NCBI GenBank assembly: GCA_025998875.1
Contig: AP024675.1
Location: forward strand, 1,461,549-1,525,548
Length of the DNA stretch: 64,000 nt
Reading direction: 5' to 3'
Source: Bacteroidota bacterium
Lineage (GTDB): Bacteria > Bacteroidota > Rhodothermia > JANXDC01
Below are positions 25,289 to 34,399 of the stretch, in pieces; position 1 is the first letter of the stretch, and each line of letters begins with the position of its first letter. Made by a program: the position numbers and the translations under genes. The notes below the pieces were generated by a model, which did not search any database, was not told the origin of the DNA, and was given only the letters and a program-made list of their open reading frames with translations.

Positions 25289-27232
25289 CTACGGGATGAA
25301 CAAGGTAAAGGTCCGTTCGGTGTAGTTGCCGGCCCGATCAGCGAGGCGTACGCGAATCCGGTTCTGCCCCCGCGGCCATCGGGCCGCAGGGGGGAGTAGA
25401 AGGCCTCCCGCTTCCGGGTCGTAGACGGGCACCTGCCGGTGGTCGTTGATCCAGAGCTCGATGGATGCGTCATCAATCCCAGAGCGGTCATCCTGTAAGC
25501 GCACCCGCAGGGGCTGTGTGCGCCATTGTGGTTGCCGTCGGGCCCTCGGGGTGGTGTTTGGGGGGAGGAAGTGGACCGTGGGAGCCAGGCTATCGCGCAG
25601 AATCCGGAAACGTCCGGGCAGGGAGGAGGAGGCCACGAGCACCTCGCCCTCCCGGCGTGCTCCGAGAAAGCTCCAGCCCGATCCCGTCTGCCGATATATC
25701 CCCCAGCCCTGAACTTCGGATTTTGAGGTGGGAAGCGGCAGGGCGATCTGGAAAGAATCCGCCACCAGCGCCACAGGGATGCGCACCTCCAGCTCCCCCG
25801 GGCGTGCGCTGCGCAAAAGCAGCGGCGCGTCCTGAAAGAGCGTGTGGGCAAAGAAACGCACCCATCCTCCTCCCTGCGGGCAGGAGAGGCTCACCTGCCG
25901 ACCCCGGGGCACAGGCACCCAGGAGACCGAAGTTCGATAGCGTTCCCCATCCGGGCCCACCCCCTCCAGGGCAACCGGAAGGGGCCGCAGAGGCCAGTAC
26001 ACCAGCGCATAGGCGCTCGATCCCTGTACGACCGTCTCATAGAAGCGGCGGCTGGAGTCCGCATACACCACCGTAAGCCCTCGATAGGCGCCGGGGAGCC
26101 ACACCCAGGCCAGTCCCCCATCGGTGGGTTCGATTTCCGGCTCCGGGCCGGTCCAGGGCCGCATAGGCCTAGCGGGCCCGTTCCCCGGATCGGATCGGGG
26201 CGCAAGGGGGGGATCGACCACGAGTATCCCCTCAAGTGCGCTCCTGTTTCCGAAGACGTCCCGGGCGAGGATGCGAAACTGATATCGACCGGGGGCCAGC
26301 CGTAGTATACCCCCGGAGCCATCGGTTTCGTATCCCGGCAGTGGGTTGGCCGGATGCCGCCACAGGCGTACAAAGGCCCGGCCTGTGCGCTCCCGCAGCC
26401 CATAATCTCTGTCCAGATCATAGGCGGCCACATACCGGTACGGAATGCGATCCAGGCGGCGATAGAAAAGCCGACGTCCCCCGATCCAGAGCTCTAGTTC
26501 CGGAACGGCCAACCGGTAGCCCGATCCGTCCATGTAGTCGATCACCTCCACGGCCAGTCCCACAGCTCCACGCACACGCAGAGGGGGCAGGGGAGCGGGT
26601 CGGGCGCGGCGGTGGGAAGGTAACCTCCAGACCCGAGGCTCAATTCCCCCCTCCACGCGCGAGGAGTCCGAAAGCGGCACGACGGCCAGCCGGTAGAAAA
26701 CCGGGGCCGTGCGGTCGGAGACAGCGGGAAGTCCGTATCGAAACGGGTTTACCGCCACATCCCCGGGGGCATGGTATTCCAGATGCAGATGCGGGGGGCC
26801 GGCTCCGGTCTCCCCGGAATAGGCGATCACCTCTCCGGCGCGGACGGGAAAACGACCGGGGGGGAGGGAGAGGGCCACGCGATAGCGCCCGCGCTCCCGC
26901 TGCAGCCGGCTCACCAGAGAGTCCAGCTCGCCGGCAAAGCGATCCAGGTGCGCGTATACCGACCGGTATCCGTTCGGATGGCGGACATAGAGCACCTTGC
27001 CGTATCCGTATGGGCTTACGGCCACCGAATCTATGTACCCGTCGGCGATGGCGAATACGGGATGGCCCACCTGTTGACGGGTCCGGATATCCAGCCCCAT
27101 ATGGAATCGGTTGGCCCGATCGGACCCGAAGCCGGAGCTCAACTGCCGACTTGCCGAGGTGGGCCAGAGCAGGGATTGCGCCACCGCGGACAGAGGAACC
27201 GCAATGAGCAGCAGTATCGTCGCAGGCCGCAT
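25289..27232 (-). CDS. Secreted M23 (LytM-like) peptidoglycan endopeptidase, multidomain
   Basis: A 647-residue exported protein with signal peptide 1-19 (ending SAVAQ). The LytM domain lies at the N-terminus: His44 and Asp48 in FHMGLDIRT, then an HLHLEY motif near residue 148, the metal ligands of M23 peptidases. The remaining about 470 residues are beta-rich, with Ig-like segments (for example FRILARDVFGNRSALEGILV and a closing NYTERTFTLFIP). They may bind cell wall or substrate. No T9SS C-terminal signal is obvious. It is the last gene of a minus-strand series headed by metG, 24 bases after the TonB receptor stop. Confidence 0.9.
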   Translation of the reverse strand: MRPATILLLIAVPLSAVAQSLLWPTSASRQLSSGFGSDRANRFHMGLDIRTRQQVGHPVFAIADGYIDSVAVSPYGYGKVLYVRHPNGYRSVYAHLDRFAGELDSLVSRLQRERGRYRVALSLPPGRFPVRAGEVIAYSGETGAGPPHLHLEYHAPGDVAVNPFRYGLPAVSDRTAPVFYRLAVVPLSDSSRVEGGIEPRVWRLPSHRRARPAPLPPLRVRGAVGLAVEVIDYMDGSGYRLAVPELELWIGGRRLFYRRLDRIPYRYVAAYDLDRDYGLRERTGRAFVRLWRHPANPLPGYETDGSGGILRLAPGRYQFRILARDVFGNRSALEGILVVDPPLAPRSDPGNGPARPMRPWTGPEPEIEPTDGGLAWVWLPGAYRGLTVVYADSSRRFYETVVQGSSAYALVYWPLRPLPVALEGVGPDGERYRTSVSWVPVPRGRQVSLSCPQGGGWVRFFAHTLFQDAPLLLRSARPGELEVRIPVALVADSFQIALPLPTSKSEVQGWGIYRQTGSGWSFLGARREGEVLVASSSLPGRFRILRDSLAPTVHFLPPNTTPRARRQPQWRTQPLRVRLQDDRSGIDDASIELWINDHRQVPVYDPEAGGLLLPPAARWPRGQNRIRVRLADRAGNYTERTFTLFIP

Positions 27233-27256
27233 GCGCCTAGTTCGGGTTGCTGACTA

Positions 27257-29488
27257 CTAGCGCCGGAGGCGAATCTGCAACGTGTAGTTTCGGGGAGGGG
27301 CCAGCAGGGCGGGCCGTTCGACGTAGTAGTACTCCAGCGCGTTTTTTATGATCAGGTTCACGGCCCAGAATCCGCGCTCATAGCCCAGCCGTACATCCCA
27401 GAGGCGAATGGGTACCACCAGAAACACGTCTTCGACGAAGCGGGCGAAGTCCGTTTCGATGCGCTCCATTTTGGACAGATAGCGGAAGTCCACACCCAGC
27501 CTCCACGGACCCCGGGCAAGTTCCGTGTTCCAGAACAGCAGATGCCGGGATCGGAAGGCCAGCACCGTTTCTACGGGTCCGGACCGGTCCACGGGATCCA
27601 TATACGTGTACCCGAGGCGAGTCCGGAGCTCGGATCGGGGTGAGGCTTCCAGTTCCAGCTCCAGTCCCCGGATCCGGGCCTGGGTGACGTTCTGGAACTG
27701 GAAGGCGCCTCCGCGCACACCGGGGAGGCCGGTCTGAAAGCGGGCCTCAATGAGATCGCGGTACGTGTTCCAGAAGCCGGCCAGATCCATCTGCAGCCAC
27801 CCCAGCGCCTGCCAGCGCAGGCCGAGCTCCCAGGATATGCTGCGTTCCGGCCGCAGTCGGGGATTGGGGGCCAGGGGAAGGAAGGCATCGTCTTTTACGT
27901 AGCGCTCCGCAATGGAGGGCACGCGGAACCCGTGTCCGTACGAGGCGCGCAGGGCCAGTGTTTCTCCTGCGTTCCAGACCAGGGAGGCCTTCGGGCTCAG
28001 CCGGGTATAGGTCACCTCCCCGGTCGGATACCAGTCCAGGCGCAGGCCAAGGGCGGGTTTCAGCGTCCATCTTCCGGGGGGCAATTCCCACTGCAGGAAG
28101 CCGGACAGGTTGGGCTGGGTGCGGAGCCGAAGACCCTCATTGCCCCTGTAGAAGCCGGAACGCACAAATCCGACTTCTCCCCCCAGACCGGCGGTGAGCA
28201 CGCCGATCCGGTGCAGGTGCCAGGTGCTCTGCTCATCGAAACCCACCACATGCAGACGCGTGGCGTTGGTATCCCGGCGCACCGGATCTGGAGAGTTAAG
28301 CGGGGTGACGTGGTTAAAGTAGTACCGCACGCGGACGAGGTGAAACTGGTTGGCCGCCGGTAGCCAGGTCAGCACGGGGATAAGGCTCAGCTGTACAGTC
28401 CGGTTGTGGTTGTTACCCCCCGTGGCCCGATCGGTCTCATACAGCAGCGCGTTGCGCGCGTTATCCCAGAAGTAAAACGTGCGGGCCTGGCTGCGGATGG
28501 CCGATCCGTAGAGGTCCCATTTCCATTGCGAACCCAGCCGGCCGCTCAGGCGTGCATAGCTGCGGATGCGCAGTTCGTCGTTGTCCTTGCGGAAACCCTC
28601 GTCGCGTTGCACCGTCAGGGAGGCCCAGTAGCCGAAATCCGGGTGGGGCCGGTGGCTGTGGCTGAGGACGAGGCCTTCGAAGAAGCGGAACCGCCGCGCT
28701 CCGGCCCATCGGGCCTTCCATTCCGGATAGCGTACCGGTTCGTAGGCCCCCACATAGAGCCGCAGCGCCGTTGTGGGTACATCCGAAGGGGTGCGCGTGA
28801 TCAGGTTCACCACCCCACCCAGGGCGGAAGAGCCATAGAGGGCCGAGCCGGCACCTTTGACAACCTCGATGCGCTCGACCTGATCCAGGGGGAAGGCGTC
28901 CAGCGCGGTCTCCCCGCGATCGACGGCCTGCAGGGCGATGCCGTCGAAGAGCACAGCCACGCGGCTACCTACCCCGTAGCTGAAGCCGCTCGAACCCCGG
29001 ATGTTGATTTGGTTTTCCGTCATGTACACGCCGGGCACATAGCGCAACGCCTCATCGAGTTTGAGCACATTGCGCACCTCCAGTTCGCGGGGGGAAAGCA
29101 GGCTCACGCTGATGGGCGCCTCCTGAAGCCGTTGTTCCCGGCGCGAGGCGGTGACGACCACATCCGGGGCCTGATAGGCGCGTTCCCGGAGTCGGACCTC
29201 CAGGCGGGTGGTCTCTCCGGGTCGGATATCTACCGGCTCCCGATAGGTTTCGTAGCCGATCATGGAGATGCGCACCAGGTATCGACCCGCAGGAATGCGT
29301 TCGATGCGGAAGCTGCCATCGGCTCCTGCGGCCGCACCCAGAAAGGTGCCTTCCAGGAGCACGTTTGCGCCCACCAGTGGCTCTCCGGAAACGGAGCGCA
29401 CCCGACCCTCGAGCACCCCCGTGGCGGGCTGGGCCATCGAGCTGGTGGCCCCCAGTATGGCGAGCAGGAGGACAAGCAGAGGACGCAT
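27257..29488 (-). CDS. TonB-dependent outer-membrane receptor with CarboxypepD_reg-like domain
   Basis: A 743-residue outer-membrane transporter. It comprises a signal peptide (about 1-19), a carboxypeptidase regulatory-like domain (VLEGRVRSVSGEPLVGANVL) to about residue 103, and a plug domain beginning near DVVVTASRREQRLQEAPISV and containing the conserved VERIEVVKGAGSALYGSSAL. A beta-barrel runs to the terminal aromatic/arginine strand. The substrate cannot be read; a siderophore, vitamin or oligosaccharide is possible. It lies 3 bases after a small lipoprotein gene and upstream of the M23 gene, without a SusD partner. Confidence 0.95.
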   Translation of the reverse strand: MRPLLVLLLAILGATSSMAQPATGVLEGRVRSVSGEPLVGANVLLEGTFLGAAAGADGSFRIERIPAGRYLVRISMIGYETYREPVDIRPGETTRLEVRLRERAYQAPDVVVTASRREQRLQEAPISVSLLSPRELEVRNVLKLDEALRYVPGVYMTENQINIRGSSGFSYGVGSRVAVLFDGIALQAVDRGETALDAFPLDQVERIEVVKGAGSALYGSSALGGVVNLITRTPSDVPTTALRLYVGAYEPVRYPEWKARWAGARRFRFFEGLVLSHSHRPHPDFGYWASLTVQRDEGFRKDNDELRIRSYARLSGRLGSQWKWDLYGSAIRSQARTFYFWDNARNALLYETDRATGGNNHNRTVQLSLIPVLTWLPAANQFHLVRVRYYFNHVTPLNSPDPVRRDTNATRLHVVGFDEQSTWHLHRIGVLTAGLGGEVGFVRSGFYRGNEGLRLRTQPNLSGFLQWELPPGRWTLKPALGLRLDWYPTGEVTYTRLSPKASLVWNAGETLALRASYGHGFRVPSIAERYVKDDAFLPLAPNPRLRPERSISWELGLRWQALGWLQMDLAGFWNTYRDLIEARFQTGLPGVRGGAFQFQNVTQARIRGLELELEASPRSELRTRLGYTYMDPVDRSGPVETVLAFRSRHLLFWNTELARGPWRLGVDFRYLSKMERIETDFARFVEDVFLVVPIRLWDVRLGYERGFWAVNLIIKNALEYYYVERPALLAPPRNYTLQIRLRR

Positions 29489-29491
29489 GGC

Positions 29492-29986
29492 TCACCGGGG
29501 CGGAAAGGGGGGTCTTTGGTAGAAATCCACCTCGATGCGGATATCGCGCACCACCTCACCCCGCTCGACCTGGAAAGGCCTGGGTCGCTGGGCCTCATCG
29601 GCGTACAGTCCCACGGGGCGCCAGTCCAGCAGTCCGGGACCGAAGCGGTGGGCGATGCCCGAATATACATACACGCCGGCCGGCACGGAGTCAACGAAAA
29701 ACGTAAACGAGTCGGCTCCGAAGTAGGTCAGCAGCGAGGGGCTGTAGATGAAGTTGTTCAGGTTCAGAAAATCGGCCGTATCCCGCGGCACGATGCGGAA
29801 GGCCACAAAACGCAGATCCCGTACAGAATCCCGGGGGGGCCAGGGAGAGCGTATGTATACCGAGCCCCGGATGGCGCCGTAGTCCGGCGGTGGGGGCGGG
29901 CTGATGCCATGGTCACAGCCGAAAAGCAGAACCAACAAAAAAAGCAGACCACCTGCCAGCAGGGCCATGGTCGCAGGGTGCTTCAT
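29492..29986 (-). CDS. Small lipoprotein preceding the TonB receptor
   Basis: A 164-residue lipoprotein with lipobox LLFGC near residue 24, followed by a short proline linker (ISPPPPPDYGAI). The mature domain begins RGSVYIRSPWPPRDSVRDLR and reads like a transthyretin/prealbumin-like beta-sandwich, with VPAGVYVYSGIAHRFGP near its centre. Proteins with such sandwiches often accompany TonB receptors. The function is unknown. It overlaps metG by 4 bases upstream and is 3 bases from the receptor gene downstream. Confidence 0.75.
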   Translation of the reverse strand: MKHPATMALLAGGLLFLLVLLFGCDHGISPPPPPDYGAIRGSVYIRSPWPPRDSVRDLRFVAFRIVPRDTADFLNLNNFIYSPSLLTYFGADSFTFFVDSVPAGVYVYSGIAHRFGPGLLDWRPVGLYADEAQRPRPFQVERGEVVRDIRIEVDFYQRPPFPPR

Positions 29987-32043
29987 CGCACAACGGCCCC
30001 GTTTTCCGCTTCCGTGCTGAGCAACGCCAGGCGGCCGTCGGGATTTTCAGCCATCAGGATCATGCCCTGCGACTCAAGGCCCCGCAGCTTTCTGGGAGCC
30101 AGGTTGGCGACCACGACCACTTTGCGTCCGAGCAACTGCTCGGGGCTGTACTGTTCGGCAATGCCGGCGATCACCTGACGTCTCTCCAGCCCCAGATCCA
30201 CGATGAGCCGCATGAGCCTGTCCGTTCCGGCGACCCGTTCGGCCTCGATCACGGTGCCCACCCGCAGATCCAGGCGGGCGAATTCGTCGTAGCTGATCTG
30301 CTCCGTCTTCAGCGGGGGCAGTACGGCGCCTGCGGTCGAACTCGGGGTATTCATGGGGGCTTGCTCCGTCATTGTGTGCAGGCGGGCCAGCTGGCGCGCG
30401 ATGGCCTCCTCACCCACCTTGTGGAATAAGACCTTCGGCTCTCCCAGTTCGTGGCCGGGCTCCAGCAGGGGACGAGAGGCGTTTTCCCAGCGCAGGGCCT
30501 GCTCCGGGAGGCGCAGCATGCGTCGGAGGCGTTCGGCCGTAAACGGCAGTACGGGCTCCAGGAGCACGGCCAGCGCGGCGCACAGCTGCAGGCTTACGTA
30601 CAGCGTGTTGGCGCAGGCCTGGGGATGCGTGTTCCGGGTGGCCCAGGGGGTGGTATCGTTGAAGTACTTATTGCCCAGGCGGGCCAGGTTGAGCGTCTCG
30701 AAGACGGCCTCCCGAAAGCGGAAGTCCTCATACAGGGAGCCGATGCGTTCCGGGTAGCTGAGCAGGCTCATGAGCGCGGCCGTATCGATCGGGGCCGGAT
30801 TGCGCAGTTCCGGCACCCGGCCCCCGAAGTAGCGCCAGGCGAAGGTCATCGTTCGGTGTATGAAATTGCCCAGCACATCGGCCAGCTCCCCGTTGACCCG
30901 CGCCTGGAAATCACGCCAGGAGAAGTCCGCGTCCTTCGTCTCCGGCATCGTGGCCGCCAGCACATACCGGAGCAGGTCGGGTTCGAAGTCCTCCAGGTAC
31001 TCGTGCAGCCAGACGGCCCAATTCCGGCTGGTGGAAATCTTCTGCCCCTCCAGGTTGAGGAACTCGTTGGCCGGCACGTTGTCGGGCAGGGTGTAGCCCT
31101 CGTGCGCCATGAGCATGGCGGGGAAGATGATACAGTGGAAGACGATGTTGTCTTTGCCGATGAAATGGATGATGCGCGTCTCGGGGTCCATCCAGTACTG
31201 CTTCCACCGCTCCGGTTCCCCGATGCGCTCGGCCCATTCCTGGGTGGCGGAGATGTATCCGATCGGCGCTTCGAACCAGACGTAGAGCACCTTGCCTTCG
31301 TGTCCGGGCAGGGGTACGGGCACACCCCAGGAGAGGTCGCGCGTAACGGCCCGATCGGCGAGTCCGGCCTCCAGCCAGGATCGGCACTGGCCGAGCACGT
31401 TGGGCTTCCAGTGGGTTTTGGTGGCGATCCATTCCTCGAGCGCCTTCTGATATCGCCCCAGCGGGAGGTACCAGTGGGTGGTCTGGCGCAGCACGGGCGT
31501 GGAGCCGGAGAGCATACTACGGGGGTTTTTGAGCTCCAGCGGGCTCAATGCCGATCCACAGCGTTCGCACTGATCGCCGTAGGCGCTCTCGAAACCGCAT
31601 ACCGGACAGGTGCCGACCACGTACCGGTCGGGCAGGAACATGCCCTTGAGCTCATCATAGAGCTGGGCCTCCGTCTTCTGAATGAGCACCCCCTTTCGGT
31701 GCAGGGTCAGAAAAAACTCCTGAGCTGTCTGGTGATGCCGCTCCGAAGAGGTGCGGCCGTAGTAGTCAAAGGCGATACCGAAGGCGGCGAAAGTATCCCG
31801 GATGAGCCCGTGATAGCGGTCGATGATCTCCCGGGGTGAGACCCCTTCCCGATCGGCGCGCAGCGTGATGGGCACTCCGTGCTCGTCGGATCCGCAGATG
31901 AACACCACATCCTCGCCCTGTAGTCGCAGGTAGCGCACGAACATATCGGCCGGAAGGTAGGCGCCGGCCAGATGTCCGATGTGCAACGGGCCGTTGGCGT
32001 ACGGCAGGGCGGCGGTGACAAGAAAGCGTCTGGGCATAGGCAC
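29983..32043 (-). CDS. metG: Methionyl-tRNA synthetase with C-terminal tRNA-binding domain
   Basis: A 686-residue class Ia synthetase charging tRNA-Met. The HIGH motif is at His21-His24 (LHIGHLAG) and the KMSKS equivalent is KISTS at 334-338. A zinc-knuckle insert has Cys145, Cys148, Cys158 and Cys161. The last roughly 110 residues (from EFARLDLRVGTVIEAERVAG) form an EMAP-II/Trbp111-like OB domain that binds tRNA and aids dimerisation. It heads a minus-strand operon with a lipoprotein, a TonB receptor and an M23 peptidase, an odd set of companions for an essential synthetase. Confidence 0.98.
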   Translation of the reverse strand: MPMPRRFLVTAALPYANGPLHIGHLAGAYLPADMFVRYLRLQGEDVVFICGSDEHGVPITLRADREGVSPREIIDRYHGLIRDTFAAFGIAFDYYGRTSSERHHQTAQEFFLTLHRKGVLIQKTEAQLYDELKGMFLPDRYVVGTCPVCGFESAYGDQCERCGSALSPLELKNPRSMLSGSTPVLRQTTHWYLPLGRYQKALEEWIATKTHWKPNVLGQCRSWLEAGLADRAVTRDLSWGVPVPLPGHEGKVLYVWFEAPIGYISATQEWAERIGEPERWKQYWMDPETRIIHFIGKDNIVFHCIIFPAMLMAHEGYTLPDNVPANEFLNLEGQKISTSRNWAVWLHEYLEDFEPDLLRYVLAATMPETKDADFSWRDFQARVNGELADVLGNFIHRTMTFAWRYFGGRVPELRNPAPIDTAALMSLLSYPERIGSLYEDFRFREAVFETLNLARLGNKYFNDTTPWATRNTHPQACANTLYVSLQLCAALAVLLEPVLPFTAERLRRMLRLPEQALRWENASRPLLEPGHELGEPKVLFHKVGEEAIARQLARLHTMTEQAPMNTPSSTAGAVLPPLKTEQISYDEFARLDLRVGTVIEAERVAGTDRLMRLIVDLGLERRQVIAGIAEQYSPEQLLGRKVVVVANLAPRKLRGLESQGMILMAENPDGRLALLSTEAENGAVVR

Positions 32044-32061
32044 AATGTCGTTGTAGCCGGG

Positions 32062-32091
32062 AATTTAGCGCACCCGTTCCGGCGGGGGCAA
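32062..32091 (-). promoter_or_regulatory. Possible sigma70-like promoter of metG
   Basis: On the minus strand TTGCCC and TAAATT are separated by 18 bases. The -10-like element lies 18 bases before the metG start. Matches to consensus are partial, so this is a tentative call. Confidence 0.35.
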
Positions 32092-32165
32092 CCGGACACC
32101 CTGTTCCCGCAGTCGGCCACCACCGGGCGCCGAAGAGGGGGCTTCCGGGCCTCGCTTCCCCCTAC

Positions 32166-32193
32166 TTGACAATGAACGGCTGAGCCCTATATT
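32166..32193 (+). promoter_or_regulatory. Sigma70-like promoter of the EF-G-like gene
   Basis: TTGACA at 32166-32171 and TATATT at 32188-32193 are separated by 16 bases and lie about 67 bases before the ATG at 32261. The -35 hexamer is a perfect match to the enterobacterial consensus, which is notable in a lineage better known for TTTG/TAnnTTTG promoters. Confidence 0.6.
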
Positions 32194-32260
32194 CACCCTC
32201 CCGGTTCCGGCTATCGTCCGGTGCCGGCGGGTCTAAACGCAACGGGAAAGGAGGCAGACT

Positions 32261-34399
32261 ATGCCCGTCTACGAACCCCGGCAGATACGCAATCTCGTTC
32301 TGCTTGGTCATGCCGGCTCGGGTAAAACCACCCTGGCCGAGGCGATGCTTTTCGCCTGCGGGGCCACCAGTCGCATGGGCAGCGTGCCGGAGGGCAACAC
32401 GGTTTCGGATTTCGACGAGGCCGAGGTACAGCGGAAGTTCTCCGTTTTTACCTCCATGCTGCATGCGGAACGGGACGGCTACAAGTACAACGTGCTCGAT
32501 ACCCCGGGCTATCCGGATTTCATGGGAGAGATGCTGGCCGGCCTCTACGTGGCCGATACCGCCCTTTTGCTGGTCAGCGCGGTAGAAGGCGTGCAGGTGG
32601 GCACGGAGACGGCATGGCGGGAGCTGGAGCGGCTGGGCAAACCCGTCGTGCTTGTGCTCAACCAGCTCGACAGAGAACATGCCAATTTCGAGCGCACGCT
32701 GGAGCAGCTCCGGGAGCGTTTCGGCCGCGCCGTCACGGCCGTGCAGTTTCCTGCCCGGCAGGGGCCGGGGTTTCACCAGATTGTGGACGTACTGTTGATG
32801 AAGCTGCTCACCTTCGAGCCCGGGCGGGCGGAGCCGGTCCGAGTTGAGCCTATACCGGCCGAACTGCTCGAGCGGGCCGAAGCCCTGCACAAGGAGCTGG
32901 TCGAAAACATCGCCGAACACGACGATGCGCTCCTGGAGCTGTATTTCGAAAAGGGCGAGCTTTCTCTGGAGGAGATGCGCGCCGGGTTGCGCCATGAGCT
33001 TCTGGAGCGCACCCTGTTTCCCGTCTTCTGCGTGGCGGCCTCCAGCGCGGTGGGCGTAACCCGCCTGCTGGAGTTCGTCCAGCACGTGGCGCCTTCTCCG
33101 CTGGATATGCCCCCGATCGTGACCGAACAGGGGCAACCTCTGCGCCCGGACCCTTCAGGGCCGCCCGTCTTGTACGTATTCAAGGCCATGATCGAGCCCA
33201 AAATGGGGGAATATGCCTTCTTCCGGGTCTATTCCGGCACGGTACAATCCGGCATGGATCTGGTCAATCACCAGACTGGCGTTGTCGAACGCCTAAGTGG
33301 GCTCTTCGTCATGAACGGCCGGCGTCGAGAGGAGGTCCCGCGCCTGATGGCCGGAGATCTGGGCGCGGTGGTCAAGCTGCGCAACACGCATACGGGGCAG
33401 ACGCTGCGTGATCGCGCCCTGGAGGTGAGCATTCCGCCCCTGCCGCTTCCGGAGCCCCGCATCACCGTGGCTATTCGCAGTCGGGGTAAAGGGGAAGAGG
33501 AGAAGATGGCCCAGGCTCTGCACCAGCTGCACGAAGAGGACCCCACACTCGTTTTCCGGCACGATCACGAACTCCGGCAGCTGCTCTTGGAAGGCCAGGG
33601 CGAGATGCAACTTATCGTGGCCCAGGACCGGCTTCGTTCCCGCTTCGGGCTCGAGGTGGAGCTCGTCAAGCCCCGTGTACCCTACAGGGAGACGATCCGC
33701 AAGGCCGTGCGTTCCCAGTACCGGCACAAGAAGCAGACCGGGGGAGCGGGCCAGTTCGCCGAGGTGCATTTTCTCATCGAACCCTATCAGGAAGGCGCCC
33801 CCTATCCTGCCGATATCACGGTGCGCGAAGAACAGTTGCTGGAGCTCAAATGGGGCGGCAGGCTCATGTTCACCAACGCCGTTGTGGGAGGGGCCATCGA
33901 TGCCAAGTTCATGCCCGCCATCCTGAAGGGCATCATGGAGATCATGGAGCGGGGGCCGCTGGCCGGCTATCCGGTCGTGGATGTGCGTGTGACCGTGCAT
34001 GGAGGGCTCATGCACCCGGTGGACTCCAATGAGGCGGCTTTCAAGACAGCGGCGCGCATGGCCTTCAAGCAGGGCTTTTTGGAGGCTCAGCCCATATTGC
34101 TGGAGCCCATCTACGATGTGGAGGTCTGGGTGCCCGAGGCGTACATGGGGGATGTGATCGGGGATCTGTCCACGCGTCGGGGTAAGATTCTGGGCATGGA
34201 GGCCGACGGATATCTGCAGCACGTCCGGGCCAAAGTGCCCCTGGCGGAGCTGTACAAATACGCCAGCGCCCTGCGTTCCCTCTCTCAGGGGCGTGGTATA
34301 CATCAGGCTCGTTTCAGCCACTACGAACCCGTGCCCCGGGAGCTGCAGGAGAAGATCATCGCCGAGGCGCGTGAGGAGATGGTGCCCGAGGATGTCTGA
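32261..34399 (+). CDS. EF-G-like translational GTPase (EF-G2 type)
   Basis: A 712-residue GTPase with the five-domain layout of elongation factor G but of the divergent EF-G-like class. G1 is GHAGSGKT (16-23), G3 DTPG (Asp80) and G4 NQLD (134-137). The switch I region (NTVSDFDEAEVQRKFSVFTS) lacks the usual canonical EF-G sequence. C-terminal domains IV and V are complete (VDVRVTVHGGLMHPVDSNEA). Homologues in other bacteria exist beside a normal fusA, and their role is unsettled. A GGAAAGGAGG-type ribosome binding site precedes the ATG. The downstream YdcF-like gene overlaps it by 8 bases. Confidence 0.93.
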   Translation: MPVYEPRQIRNLVLLGHAGSGKTTLAEAMLFACGATSRMGSVPEGNTVSDFDEAEVQRKFSVFTSMLHAERDGYKYNVLDTPGYPDFMGEMLAGLYVADTALLLVSAVEGVQVGTETAWRELERLGKPVVLVLNQLDREHANFERTLEQLRERFGRAVTAVQFPARQGPGFHQIVDVLLMKLLTFEPGRAEPVRVEPIPAELLERAEALHKELVENIAEHDDALLELYFEKGELSLEEMRAGLRHELLERTLFPVFCVAASSAVGVTRLLEFVQHVAPSPLDMPPIVTEQGQPLRPDPSGPPVLYVFKAMIEPKMGEYAFFRVYSGTVQSGMDLVNHQTGVVERLSGLFVMNGRRREEVPRLMAGDLGAVVKLRNTHTGQTLRDRALEVSIPPLPLPEPRITVAIRSRGKGEEEKMAQALHQLHEEDPTLVFRHDHELRQLLLEGQGEMQLIVAQDRLRSRFGLEVELVKPRVPYRETIRKAVRSQYRHKKQTGGAGQFAEVHFLIEPYQEGAPYPADITVREEQLLELKWGGRLMFTNAVVGGAIDAKFMPAILKGIMEIMERGPLAGYPVVDVRVTVHGGLMHPVDSNEAAFKTAARMAFKQGFLEAQPILLEPIYDVEVWVPEAYMGDVIGDLSTRRGKILGMEADGYLQHVRAKVPLAELYKYASALRSLSQGRGIHQARFSHYEPVPRELQEKIIAEAREEMVPEDV

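Noticed and set aside
25289-27232. M23 protein as a type IX secretion cargo
   Set aside because: The C-terminus ends in an Ig-like strand, and the conserved T9SS C-terminal motifs were not seen.
28406-30178. A 590-codon plus-strand reading frame
   Set aside because: It is antisense to the TonB receptor and adjoining lipoprotein, shows no domain, and is explained by GC-rich codon bias leaving few stops.
30451-31839. A 462-codon plus-strand frame
   Set aside because: It is antisense to metG, whose motifs are complete, and has no recognisable features.
29983-32043. KISTS instead of KMSKS in the methionyl-tRNA synthetase, considered as an anomaly
   Set aside because: KISTS-type variants are common in this subgroup of MetRS and all other motifs are intact.
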